A stretch of DNA of 11,665 nucleotides from an uncultured Opitutia bacterium (GTDB taxonomy: Bacteria; Verrucomicrobiota; Verrucomicrobiia; Opitutales; Opitutaceae), in the NCBI GenBank assembly GCA_903938935.1, contig CAJAFD010000427.1:1-11665 (forward strand), given 5' to 3'. Positions within the stretch are counted from its first letter, which is position 1; each line of letters opens with the position of its first letter. The notes under the pieces are model-generated. The model made no database searches. It saw only the letters and a list, made by a program, of their open reading frames with translations, and was not told the origin of the DNA. Made by a program: the position numbers and the translations under genes. Below are positions 1 through 7,700 of this stretch, piece after piece.

Positions 1-209
1 CGAAATTCTTCGAGGACGGAAAGCGTGGTCTCGAGGGCCGAATACGCTTCTTGCCGGAGGCGGCGGGTGTCGGCCTCGCGGGCTTCGACGATCAGGTCGT
101 TGGAGGCTTTTTCAAGAAAAACGGTGAGCGCGAGAGCCGTGAAAATCAGCGTGACCATCACGATCACGAGGACGCTGGCGCGGACGGAGGAAAGAGAGCG
201 TGCTTTCAT
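1..209 (-). CDS. gspK: GspK-like type II secretion minor pseudopilin, partial (3' end outside window)
   Basis: Only the first 69 codons are present; the gene runs off the left edge. The start is ATG at 209, 6 bp after the gspJ stop. The product begins MKARSLSSVRASVLVIVMV: a short basic leader, then a hydrophobic helix over about residues 11-31, then a charged, probably helical stretch with EAREADTRRLRQEA. GspK is the large pseudopilin that caps the type II secretion pseudopilus tip together with GspI and GspJ. It normally lacks the Glu at position 5 of the mature protein found in other pseudopilins, and no Glu is seen at the equivalent place here. The assignment rests on the hydrophobic N-terminus and on being last in a G-H-I-J-K order. 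The large GspK-specific domain is not visible, so another pilus-like membrane protein cannot be excluded. Confidence 0.62.
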   Translation of the reverse strand, partial: MKARSLSSVRASVLVIVMVTLIFTALALTVFLEKASNDLIVEAREADTRRLRQEAYSALETTLSVLEEF

Positions 210-215
210 CGCCGG

Positions 216-902
216 TTAAAAATTGGGCAACCCTTGCGGGGTGTTGCCGAGATTGACGACGGTCTCACGGGTGAACGCACCGTAAGCGAATTTCAAGCGG
301 AGGCGCTGCGGAGCGGTGTATTTGCCGGTGTTGTCTTTTTTGACGGCGGTCTCGGTCGTCCAACGCAGCAAGGCGGTGTCGTAATAATCGTAAGCGATGG
401 CGGTGACGAAAGGGGTCAGGATCGTCTCCCGCGGCGGATCGGCTTCGAAGCGGGGTTCGAGGCGGGAATGCCAGAGGAGGATCAGGCCTTCGTTTTGGCG
501 GGCTTGGAGGGAGCAGACGACTTCGGGCAGCGCGGGACCGGGCCAGCTAATCAGGCGGGTGCCGGCGGGAAGTTCAAAGGTGAGCAACGTTTCGGTGACG
601 CCACCGCTGGGGCGGATTTCTTGGGGCGCGACGGGGCTGGCGTTGGCGCGGGCGGCGGGCGGAAGGGTGGCGGCGCGGAGTTCGCGATCAAGGGCGCGAG
701 TGACGGCGCGGACGTGTTGCTCGAAGAGGCGGATGTCGGTGTTTTTGCCCCAAAGTTCGCCCATGGAAAACACAAAGGTGTTGAGCGCGACGAGCATCAA
801 CGCGACGAGCGCGAGCGAGAGCAAAATCTCGAGGAGCGTGAAGCCCGCGCGGCGGCGCGCACAACGCGCGGCAGGAGAAAAAATGCGGCGGCGCGGGCTC
901 AT
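216..902 (-). CDS. gspJ: GspJ-like type II secretion minor pseudopilin
   Basis: This 228-residue protein has a class III prepilin signal. A basic leader with RRRAG at residues 16-20 is followed by FTLLE, so peptidase cleavage is predicted after Gly20, with Glu25 as the conserved +5 Glu. A hydrophobic helix covers about 21-42. The rest is a beta-rich periplasmic domain with motifs such as RALDRELRAA and a C-terminal RLRLKFAYG. Length and layout fit GspJ, a tip pseudopilin that pairs with GspI and GspK. The ATG at 902 is chosen because ATGA overlaps the gspI stop (899-901), giving translational coupling, and because the leader length is right. The open frame continues to 1115, but that extension lies inside gspI and is not pilin-like. 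Pseudopilin identity is secure; the J label comes from gene order and length. Confidence 0.82.
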   Translation of the reverse strand: MSPRRRIFSPAARCARRRAGFTLLEILLSLALVALMLVALNTFVFSMGELWGKNTDIRLFEQHVRAVTRALDRELRAATLPPAARANASPVAPQEIRPSGGVTETLLTFELPAGTRLISWPGPALPEVVCSLQARQNEGLILLWHSRLEPRFEADPPRETILTPFVTAIAYDYYDTALLRWTTETAVKKDNTGKYTAPQRLRLKFAYGAFTRETVVNLGNTPQGLPNF

Positions 903-1393
903 TTTTTCTTGGTGCCTTGAAGCTCCGCGATGCGGTCGCGCACGGCTTGGCGGAGTTGGGTTTTCTCGGCCGCATCGGACCACGTGGGGCGCAAAACCGT
1001 GAAAGTCTGAGTGGTTTTTTGTGGGTCGCCGCCTTTGGTCGTATCGGTGACTTCGCACAAAAAGGTGACGGTAAAAAGGTCGGGCATCGCCGTGCTGGCG
1101 AGCGTGGCACTCCAACGCACGCGACGATTTTCGAGCGAATCAAATTCCGCGCCCGCTTCGACTTTGGCGCGATCGGGTTGGGCGAGAAGTTGAGCGCGGG
1201 CGAAGGCGACGTCTTCGTCGCGCGTGTTGCCGCGGGCGACGGCCTCGTAGCTGTTGAGGATATTAACGTACGTGGAGCCGAGCACGATGGCCGAGAGCGC
1301 GAAGATCATCAGCGCTACGAGGACTTCGAGCAGGCTGAAGCCGGCGGCGGAGCGCGAGGCGCGCGCGGAAAGAGGAAACGCGGGCGAGATCAC
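899..1393 (-). CDS. gspI: GspI-like type II secretion minor pseudopilin (GTG start)
   Basis: This 164-residue pseudopilin begins at a GTG at 1393. The GTG overlaps the gspH stop as GTGA (1390-1393), which is why it is preferred over the upstream ATG at 1498 inside gspH. The leader is 18 residues, ending SRSAAG, then FSLLEVLVALMIFAL. Cleavage is predicted after Gly18, with Glu23 as the +5 Glu. The body carries NSYEAVARGNTRDEDVAFARAQ (the pilin helix continuing) and RRVRWSATL, followed by a beta-rich C-terminus. GspI is a small tip pseudopilin that nucleates the pseudopilus with GspJ and GspK. The C-terminus ends in a lysine-rich tail, and its TGA overlaps the gspJ start. The gene lies in an uninterrupted minus-strand run of pseudopilin genes. 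Confidence 0.82.
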   Translation of the reverse strand: MISPAFPLSARASRSAAGFSLLEVLVALMIFALSAIVLGSTYVNILNSYEAVARGNTRDEDVAFARAQLLAQPDRAKVEAGAEFDSLENRRVRWSATLASTAMPDLFTVTFLCEVTDTTKGGDPQKTTQTFTVLRPTWSDAAEKTQLRQAVRDRIAELQGTKKK

Positions 1394-1974
1394 GGCGTGG
1401 CTTTGGGTGGCGTGAGCACCGGCGAACACGTCCACGGGTCGAGCGCGATGATGTGCGCGCCGCCGTTGACGCGAATCTGCAGGCGGAAGGGCGTGCAAGT
1501 GCCGTCGGCGTAAAACGTCACACCGCCGCTCAAGGGCTCCGTTTCGACGACGGTGCCACCGAGGAGAATGGAACCGCCGGTTTTTTGGGCGGCGAGAAAT
1601 TCAACGATGAGATCGCTGCCGGAGCCGGCGACGGGGATCGGAAACGATTGAATGTTACCGTCGGGCGGCGTGAGCTGGAAGGCTTTGGTTTTCTCGTCGT
1701 AGCGGAGGTTGAGATCTTGCTCGGCGTTCAGAGCGGTCTTGCGCGCGGTGCGAACGGTGCTCCAAAAAACATCGTCCGCCGAAGGCGGTTTCTCGGCGAG
1801 CAGCGCGGAGGAGCCGCCGATGAGCGCACCCGCGAGCAGCGCGATGAGTGCGAGCGTGAGGAGCATCTCGAGCAGCGTGAAGCCGCGGCGAGATACACGG
1901 GCGATGACCGGAGCGTAGCGCCCCACCCGCGCGGCCCGGCCGCCTGCCGCCGGTTGCTGGCCGCACTCGATCAT
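1390..1974 (-). CDS. gspH: GspH-like type II secretion minor pseudopilin
   Basis: This 194-residue protein has the prepilin motif SRRG/FTLLEMLLTLALIALL, with cleavage predicted after Gly31 and Glu36 as the +5 Glu. The 31-residue leader is long for a pseudopilin. The ATG at 1974 is still the best start, because it lies 3 bp after the gspG stop. Internal in-frame GTG codons would give shorter leaders and are possible alternatives. The C-terminal half has the GspH-type pattern of a beta-rich globular domain: GGVTFYADGTCTPFRLQI, then a strand ending IIALDPWTCSPVL, matching the family's 'F..dG...' followed by an 'i.vd..tG' end. GspH is a minor pseudopilin that links the tip complex to the GspG shaft. 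The TGA at 1390-1392 overlaps the gspI GTG start. Confidence 0.8.
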   Translation of the reverse strand: MIECGQQPAAGGRAARVGRYAPVIARVSRRGFTLLEMLLTLALIALLAGALIGGSSALLAEKPPSADDVFWSTVRTARKTALNAEQDLNLRYDEKTKAFQLTPPDGNIQSFPIPVAGSGSDLIVEFLAAQKTGGSILLGGTVVETEPLSGGVTFYADGTCTPFRLQIRVNGGAHIIALDPWTCSPVLTPPKATP

Positions 1975-1977
1975 GAA

Positions 1978-2466
1978 TTATTTTCCGGGCGTAGCAGCCG
2001 CGGTGGAATCCCAGTTGCCGATGTCGTCTTCGGTGCCGTCGGCTTTGTCGGGGCCTTTGGAATAAAGGTCGTAACCTCCTTTATTTTTGGTGCCAGGATA
2101 GCGGTATTGGTAGGGCTCGCCCCAAGGATCGAGGGGAACTTTACCGCCTTCGATGTAGGGGCCACGCCAACGGTCGGCTTTGTTGCCGGGAGCGGTGATG
2201 AGGGCGAGGATGCCTTCAGCGCTCGAGGGATAATCGCCGAGGTGAATGCGATAGGTCGTGAGCGAGGTTTTCATGCTCTCTTTAACGAAGAGCGAGGCCG
2301 TGGTGACTTGCGCACCGCCGAAGATTTTATCGACGTTGCTGATGGCGAGACCGGCGAGGAGCCCGATGATGGCGAGAACGACGAGAATTTCGAGGAGCGT
2401 GAAGGCGCGGCGGGCGCGAGCGGAAAAGCGCGAAGGCGAGAAGGATGCGGGATGAGAGGCAAACAT
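1978..2466 (-). CDS. gspG: GspG, major pseudopilin of type II secretion
   Basis: GspG polymerises into the periplasmic pseudopilus that drives substrates through the outer-membrane secretin. This 162-residue copy shows the full family layout. The basic leader ends RARRA, then FTLLEILVVLAIIGLLAGLA (cleavage expected after Ala21, Glu26 as +5). A helix continues through VTTASLFVKESMKTSLTTYR. The C-terminus has LDPWGEPYQYRYPG at 112-125 and the acidic calcium-site loop SKGPDKADGTEDDIGNW at 136-152. Ala rather than Gly at the -1 cleavage position is uncommon but tolerated by prepilin peptidases. The start ATG at 2466 gives a leader of normal length. It is the first gene of the pseudopilin operon and is preceded by 119 bp without a convincing promoter motif or Shine-Dalgarno sequence. 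Confidence 0.93.
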   Translation of the reverse strand: MFASHPASFSPSRFSARARRAFTLLEILVVLAIIGLLAGLAISNVDKIFGGAQVTTASLFVKESMKTSLTTYRIHLGDYPSSAEGILALITAPGNKADRWRGPYIEGGKVPLDPWGEPYQYRYPGTKNKGGYDLYSKGPDKADGTEDDIGNWDSTAAATPGK

Positions 2467-2585
2467 GATAAGGGTTAGATTTGGGGATAATGTAGGCGAT
2501 TGTCGAGACGCTGGCGGCGGCCCGAGGTTGCAGGAAAATAGCGAAGAAACACGCTCGAACCGCCGTAGGGGCCACTGTTTAACCG

Positions 2586-2613
2586 AAAAAACTCAAACCG
2601 CTGCGCGGGCGGT
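2586..2613 (-). terminator. Probable intrinsic terminator ending the DUF1800/DUF1501 unit
   Basis: Read on the minus strand, a stem ACCGC (2613-2609) pairs perfectly with GCGGT (2601-2597) around a 7-nt GC-rich loop. TTGAG follows, then six T residues (2591-2586). It begins 6 bp after the stop of the gene at 2620-3195 and lies before gspG. The stem is short at 5 bp but all Watson-Crick, and the T-run is clear though offset by 5 nt. It would separate the upstream three-gene unit from the pseudopilin operon. Confidence 0.45.
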
Positions 2614-2619
2614 ATGCGT

Positions 2620-3195
2620 TTACAAGGGCGGATCGACGCCGGGAGGCGTGAGGCGGACATCGTCGGCGGTGCCAAATTTTTTATCGGGGCCGGCGGAGCG
2701 GATTTCCATGCGATCGCTGGCGAGGGCGTGAAAAAGAAAAGGCGTGCCCCAACGGTCGGTGAGTTCGCCGGCGGCGTTGATCGCGGGGTGGTCGCGCGGC
2801 AGGTGGGGCAAGCGATAGGGATTTTCGCCGATAAGAGCGGCGGTGATCTCGGCGTTTTCGCCGAAGGGGTGACCGAGGCTGGGGAAGTTGACGCGCCAGT
2901 TGGTGAACAGGTCGTTGATGAGGTTGAGGTCGCGGGTGATGTCCGAGCGCGGCGAATTCAATTCGGCGGCGAGGGAAGCCGGGGCTTCGTACGGGGCGGT
3001 GAAAACGCGCGGCGGGGGCGAGGGATTTTTTTCGCGGCGGGCATCGGTGGAATCCGGAGTAGCTATGGGAATCGCGGGGGCACGAGCGCGAGCTGGCTCG
3101 AGTTCCGGCTCGGGCGCGCGGGGCACGAGCCACCACACGAAAAGGCCCAACAAGAGCAAGAGGCCGAGAGCCGGCAGCAGACGGCGCGAAATCAT
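2620..3195 (-). CDS. Membrane-anchored protein with a GspG-like C-terminal domain, no prepilin motif
   Basis: I do not recognise a named family for the whole 191-residue protein. It starts MISRRLLPALGLLLLLGLFV: two Arg then a hydrophobic helix over about residues 6-24, a signal anchor without the Gly-Phe-Thr-Leu-Leu-Glu prepilin site. A proline/arginine-rich linker covers about 25-75. The rest is a soluble domain that ends DRWGTPFLFHAL (147-158) and RSAGPDKKFGTADDVRLTP (166-184). That tail aligns with the C-terminus of the GspG encoded just downstream: D-x-W-G-x-P, then S-x-GPDK, then a G-T-x-D-D acidic loop. A calcium-binding pseudopilin-like fold on a plain membrane anchor is inferred. The gene follows the DUF1501 gene after 53 bp. 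It could act with the type II machinery or with the DUF1800/DUF1501 proteins; its function is unknown. Confidence 0.75.
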   Translation of the reverse strand: MISRRLLPALGLLLLLGLFVWWLVPRAPEPELEPARARAPAIPIATPDSTDARREKNPSPPPRVFTAPYEAPASLAAELNSPRSDITRDLNLINDLFTNWRVNFPSLGHPFGENAEITAALIGENPYRLPHLPRDHPAINAAGELTDRWGTPFLFHALASDRMEIRSAGPDKKFGTADDVRLTPPGVDPPL

Positions 3196-3208
3196 ACGAG
3201 GCGTAGAC

Positions 3209-3234
3209 GCGCGGGCAAGGAGCGACGCCCGCGC
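3209..3234 (-). other. Perfect 8-bp GC hairpin between the DUF1501 gene and the GspG-like gene
   Basis: An inverted repeat of GCGCGGGC at 3209-3216 and GCCCGCGC at 3227-3234 with a 10-nt loop lies in the 53-bp gap after the DUF1501 stop and 14 bp before the next start. There is no T-run on either side, so it is not a typical intrinsic terminator. It could be an RNA stability or processing element, or a translational block. Its very high GC content makes chance more likely than for a mixed-composition stem. Confidence 0.35.
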
Positions 3235-3248
3235 GGGGCGGGAGAGAC

Positions 3249-4724
3249 TTAGAGGAAGCCGACGTTGGCGCGCGAGAAGCGGCCGATGTTGGGCAGGACC
3301 ACCGGTAGATTACTGGCACTGACGCCAAACCAGGTAGCGAGCGTGGCGCTGTATTCGTCGACGCTGGTCGTGGGAATCCAGTTGCCACGGGTGCCGGAGT
3401 CATCGGGACCGCTGCGGATGAGTGTGGGCATTTTGCCGTAGATGTCGCCGCCTTTGACGGCGCCGCCGACGACGAAGTGATGGGAGCCCCAAGCGTGGTC
3501 AGAGCCGTCGCCGTTGGTGTTGAAGGTGCGGCCGAAGTCGGAGGCGGTGAACGTGGTGACTTGTTGGGCGGCGCCGAGTTCGACGGTGGCTTTGTAGAAG
3601 GCGGAGACGCTACGGGAAATATCAGCGATCAGGTTCGCGTGCGCGCCGAGCTGAGATTCGTGGAGGTCGAAGCCGCCGATCCGCGCGAAGAAGACTTGGC
3701 GTTTGAGACCGAGTTCCGGGGCGGCGGCGATGAGGCGCGCGATGGTGCGGAGCTGTTGACCGAGGCCAGTGTTGGGGAACGCGGTGGTGAAAGGTAGGGC
3801 GCGGGAGAAGATACTGGAGACGAGCGCGCTGTCGGAGATGGCGTTGGAGGTGAGGCCGGCGAAGGCGGTCTCGAAGAGGTTGCTGTTTCTCGCGGCGAGC
3901 AGGTCGTTCTGGGCCTTGGTGCGGATGGCGGCGAACGAGGTGCCGGTGGGGGCACTGGAGCCGCTAAGGGTGATCGCGCCGTTGGGGCTGACGGAGTACT
4001 GGACGACGTTGCGGCCGACTTGGAAGGAGTTTTGGCCGTTCAACGTGATCGACATGGAGATCGAGTTGTTGGAGTTGAAGGCGTCGGTGAGGTCGGCGAG
4101 GCGGCCACCCCAGCCAGAGGCGAAGGCTTTATCGGCAATGCTGCTCTGCCATTCGACCTGTTGGTCGTTGTGGGAGAAGAGCGACATCGGGAGCGGGACC
4201 GAGCGCGCGAGGTATTGGGCGCGAGTGGTCGGGACGGCGAGCGTGCCGACGTTGGCCATGAACGCCATCTGGCCGGAGTCGAAGAGGGACTTCAGGCCGG
4301 TGGTGTTGGTGCCGGCGACGTCGGCATTGAAGCTGGGGTGAATGGCCCAAGCGCGGCCATCGGAGGTCTTGGGGTTGATACCCAGTAGGGTGTTTTGCGG
4401 GAGGGCGAGCGCGCCGCGACCGCCGGTGATGGAGGCGTAGCCCGTAGCGGCGGCGGCGGAGCCGTACCCGTCGGCGTCGTTGGGGATGATGAAATTATTG
4501 GCATCGTTGCCGCCGGCGAAGAAGAGACAGACAAGAGCTTTATAATCGGACGGTAGGGCGCCGGCCGTGTTGGGGGTGACGGGGCCGTTGTCGGGGCTCG
4601 CGATGGCTCCGGTGAGGCGGAGTTGCGCGAGGGTGGACAACATGCCGGTAGCGCCGACGGCGGAGCAGCAGGAGCCGATGAATTTGCGGCGGGCGGGATC
4701 GAAGGTGGGGTTTTTGGGATTCAT
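3249..4724 (-). CDS. DUF1501 family protein, Tat-exported
   Basis: This 491-residue protein belongs to DUF1501, a family of the alkaline phosphatase/sulfatase-like superfold that is abundant in Planctomycetes and Verrucomicrobia and has no settled function. The N-terminus has a twin-arginine export motif, ARRKFIG at 11-17, followed by a modest hydrophobic stretch to about residue 38. Family landmarks are FFAGGNDANNFIIP (68-81), SHNDQQVEWQ (184-193), GGFDLHESQ (350-358), TASDFGRTFNTNGDGSDHAW (393-412) and the SHHFVVGGAV that follows. The His/Asp-rich motifs resemble metal ligands. ATG at 4724 is chosen because the Tat motif sits close behind it and the gap to the upstream stop is 7 bp. The ATG at 4766 would overlap the DUF1800 gene by 35 bp. 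The tight DUF1800-DUF1501 pairing recurs in these phyla and suggests a joint job. Confidence 0.88.
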   Translation of the reverse strand: MNPKNPTFDPARRKFIGSCCSAVGATGMLSTLAQLRLTGAIASPDNGPVTPNTAGALPSDYKALVCLFFAGGNDANNFIIPNDADGYGSAAAATGYASITGGRGALALPQNTLLGINPKTSDGRAWAIHPSFNADVAGTNTTGLKSLFDSGQMAFMANVGTLAVPTTRAQYLARSVPLPMSLFSHNDQQVEWQSSIADKAFASGWGGRLADLTDAFNSNNSISMSITLNGQNSFQVGRNVVQYSVSPNGAITLSGSSAPTGTSFAAIRTKAQNDLLAARNSNLFETAFAGLTSNAISDSALVSSIFSRALPFTTAFPNTGLGQQLRTIARLIAAAPELGLKRQVFFARIGGFDLHESQLGAHANLIADISRSVSAFYKATVELGAAQQVTTFTASDFGRTFNTNGDGSDHAWGSHHFVVGGAVKGGDIYGKMPTLIRSGPDDSGTRGNWIPTTSVDEYSATLATWFGVSASNLPVVLPNIGRFSRANVGFL

Positions 4725-4731
4725 GGGCGGA

Positions 4732-7700
4732 TTATTTTTGGACGGAGCCTTCGGGGGAGGTGGCAACGAGATAGAGAGCGGAGCGGACTTTTTCCAGATC
4801 GGTGGTCGCAGTGGGCATGCGTGTGAGGGCGGAGACGATCAGATTGGTGTCAGCTTGAGTCATGGTGCCACCGCAGAAGATGAGATTCATGTAATCGACG
4901 AGTTGCTGCGGAGCCTTAGCCAGAGGGAGCAAGTCCGTGAGCGTGAGTCCGACCGAGGTGGCCGTAGGCGTGCTGTAGATGATACCGTAAAGATAATTGG
5001 GGGCGGAGATGGCCGTGGTATCATTGAAAATCTGGAATTCCGGAGCGAAGAGTCCAGCGGAGGCAATGATGCCGGGGTAGATGTAGTCGGGTTCGTAGAA
5101 GTTGAAGACGGTCGTAGCGCGACCGGCAGATTGGGCGAGAGCGCCTTCGGGATTGCTGAGGCTAAAGCCGCTGCCCGCGGTGTAACGTCCACCCGGAGTG
5201 GTGGTGGTGGCCCCACCATAAGCGCGGAGGAGAGCGGTGGCGCGCAGGAGAGGTTCCTTGGCTTTACCGTGGCCTACGGTGTTAAGGAGGGCGGAAGATC
5301 GGGCTTCGTAATCGGTGAGGATAGCACGAACGACCGCACCGAGGTCGCCGCGGACGCCGGCGCCGTTGTTGGCGAACACCGAGGCGACGCGGTAAATGTA
5401 ACCGGGGCTGGGGTTGCTGGTGACGAGACGCTGGATGAGTTGACGCGAGATGAACGGGGCGGTGTTGGGGTGATTGAAAAGGGCGTCGAGAGTGTCTTTG
5501 AGGTCTTTGGCGCCGCCTTGGGTGGCGGGGAGGACTTTGCCGGTGACGATGGTTTTCGCGGTGTCGTCATGAAACGCCGGATAGAGCACCATGGGGTTGA
5601 GGTAATTCTCACTCAGGCCACCGCCGCCGGTGAAAGTGGGATTGGTGGATTGGTAGTAGCCCCAACCGGTGAAGACCTTAGCCATCTGCACGATGGTTTC
5701 CTGGGTGTAGTTCGGGATGGGTTGGCCGTTGACGTCGAGTTTCAGGGTACCGTCGGGCTGCAGTTCGTTGAGGCCGATGGTGAAGAGCTGCATGACCTCA
5801 CGGGCGTAGTTTTCGTCGGCCTGAGTGAGTTGGACGCCGGCCGTGTTGAAGGTGGCCTTGCGGTTACGCAGGGAGCTCAGGTAGATGCCCATGTTAGGGC
5901 TCAGCGTGACGTTTTCTAGGAGGGTGCGGAAGTTGCCGAAGGCGCCGCGCACGAGCAGGTCGTAGTAATTGGTGTGACCGTCTTGCCAGTTGGAGATCGT
6001 ACTATTCTGGTCGGAGGTCACGAGGATCTGGCTGAGGGCAAAGGCGACGCGTTGGCGGAGTTGGTCGGGGGCATTGACCGCGAGTTTCCACCAAGCGTGT
6101 TGGCGGTGAGTGAGCCCGATGCGGGTGTTGAGCACGCCCGTGGTGGCGTTGCCGCCGGCGCCGCCGGCATTAGTGATGGCAAAATCGGCACTGGCTTCGA
6201 CGAAGTGGAGCGAGGCCGGGAGCGCCATCTGCTCGTTCAACCAACCGTTATAGCCTTTATTGATGAGAGTGTAGATGTCGTCGTTGCGGACGCCGAAGGT
6301 GGCCTGCGCGAGAAAGCGCGAGGCGTCTTGCGTGGTAATCTTGGTGAGATCGATGGCCGCAGCTGCGACGGGAGCATTGAAGGCCGCCGTGCCGGAAGTT
6401 TTCACGAAACTGCCGGTGAGTTCACCGGTGGTGAACTTGGCCGTGTCGATCGAGATCGAAATGCGTCCCGCTTTGAGGGCCGCGATCAGGTCGGCGGTGC
6501 TGTAAGTGCCCGTAGGGGCGAAGTCCCAAGCGGCGTAGCTGACTTGGCCCTGCGGGAGATTGTAAACGTAGTTACCGTCGATCTGGAGATGAGCCACAAT
6601 CTCCGGCGAGCTGAGGTTGGAGAACGAGACGTTGATGTAAGCGGATTTCTCGTCAGGCGCGAGTTGGATGGTACCGGTGCCGTAGGCCGTGGAGCCGGTG
6701 ACCGTCGCCGGCGTGCGCAAGTTAGAGATAAAGAGCGACCCAGAGTTATAGAAGAAGGAGCCGCTGGCGCTGGCGTTGCTCCCGACGCCGTAGCTGTTGT
6801 TGGCGAGGAGCGTGAGGGTAGCGATACGGTTGTTGAGATTGGCGCCGTTGGTCTTGGGCACGAGGCTGACGGTGGCCGTAGAGGCGCCGGCGGCGAAGCT
6901 GGCTACGCCGCTCACGGGCACGTAGTCGACGCCGGATTGAGCGGTACCGCTAAGCGCGTAGCCCACATTGATAGCTTTGGAGAGATCCCCGACGCGATTG
7001 AGCGTGAAGACCACGGGCGAAGCGCCCCGGGCATCAGCCGCCGCAACAGAAGCGGCGACGCCCACCGTCGAAAGCGTTTCAGACGAGAGATCGTAAACTT
7101 CTACGAGCGAAACACCACCGGTGCCGCCGACGCCGGCCACTTGAATCGTGTAACTACCAGGGTTCAGATCGATCACGAGCGCCGCATCGCGGGAACCTTC
7201 CGCGAAGGGAAACGCTCCTGCCTTAGCGAAGGCGGCGGAAACGGCAGCGGTGTTGGCCGCGGTGCCGGAAGACCAGTTATCGTTGGAGCCACCGGAAATG
7301 ATGACAGATTTGTCATTATAGATCGAAAAAACGGGATCGGCGATCGCACCGCCCACACCAAGCGCCGTCAGCGCCGGGCCAGCCGCACGGATCAGCAACC
7401 GACGCGGGCCGGTGCTGGGCGCGATGACGAGCCCCGAGATCAAGACGCCGTTACCGGCGGCGACGACGGCTCGCGTCGAGAGGTTGATCAAGCGCGCGGA
7501 GCCACTGATGTCGTAAACTTCCAGCAAGCCGATGCCCGAGGTGTTATTCACACCGCTGACCTGCGCGGTATACGTGCCAGGGGAAAGAGTGGCGACGAGG
7601 GCGGCATCGTTGGAGCCATTCGCCGCGGCGGTACCGAGGGCAAAGGCGCCCGCGGTGGCGGTGGTGGCGGCGAGGACCGCTTGGTCGTTATCGGCCGAGC

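Noticed and set aside
903..1115. Longer gspJ start at 1115
   Set aside because: The extra 71 residues lie wholly in gspI, are basic and low-complexity, and would make an impossible prepilin leader.
51..2478. Plus-strand open frames of 198-341 codons across the pseudopilin region
   Set aside because: Antisense to five genes with clear prepilin motifs; no signals of their own.
4567..5919. 450-codon plus-strand open frame
   Set aside because: Antisense to the DUF1501 start and the DUF1800 C-terminus; Gly/Glu/Arg-rich with no family motif.
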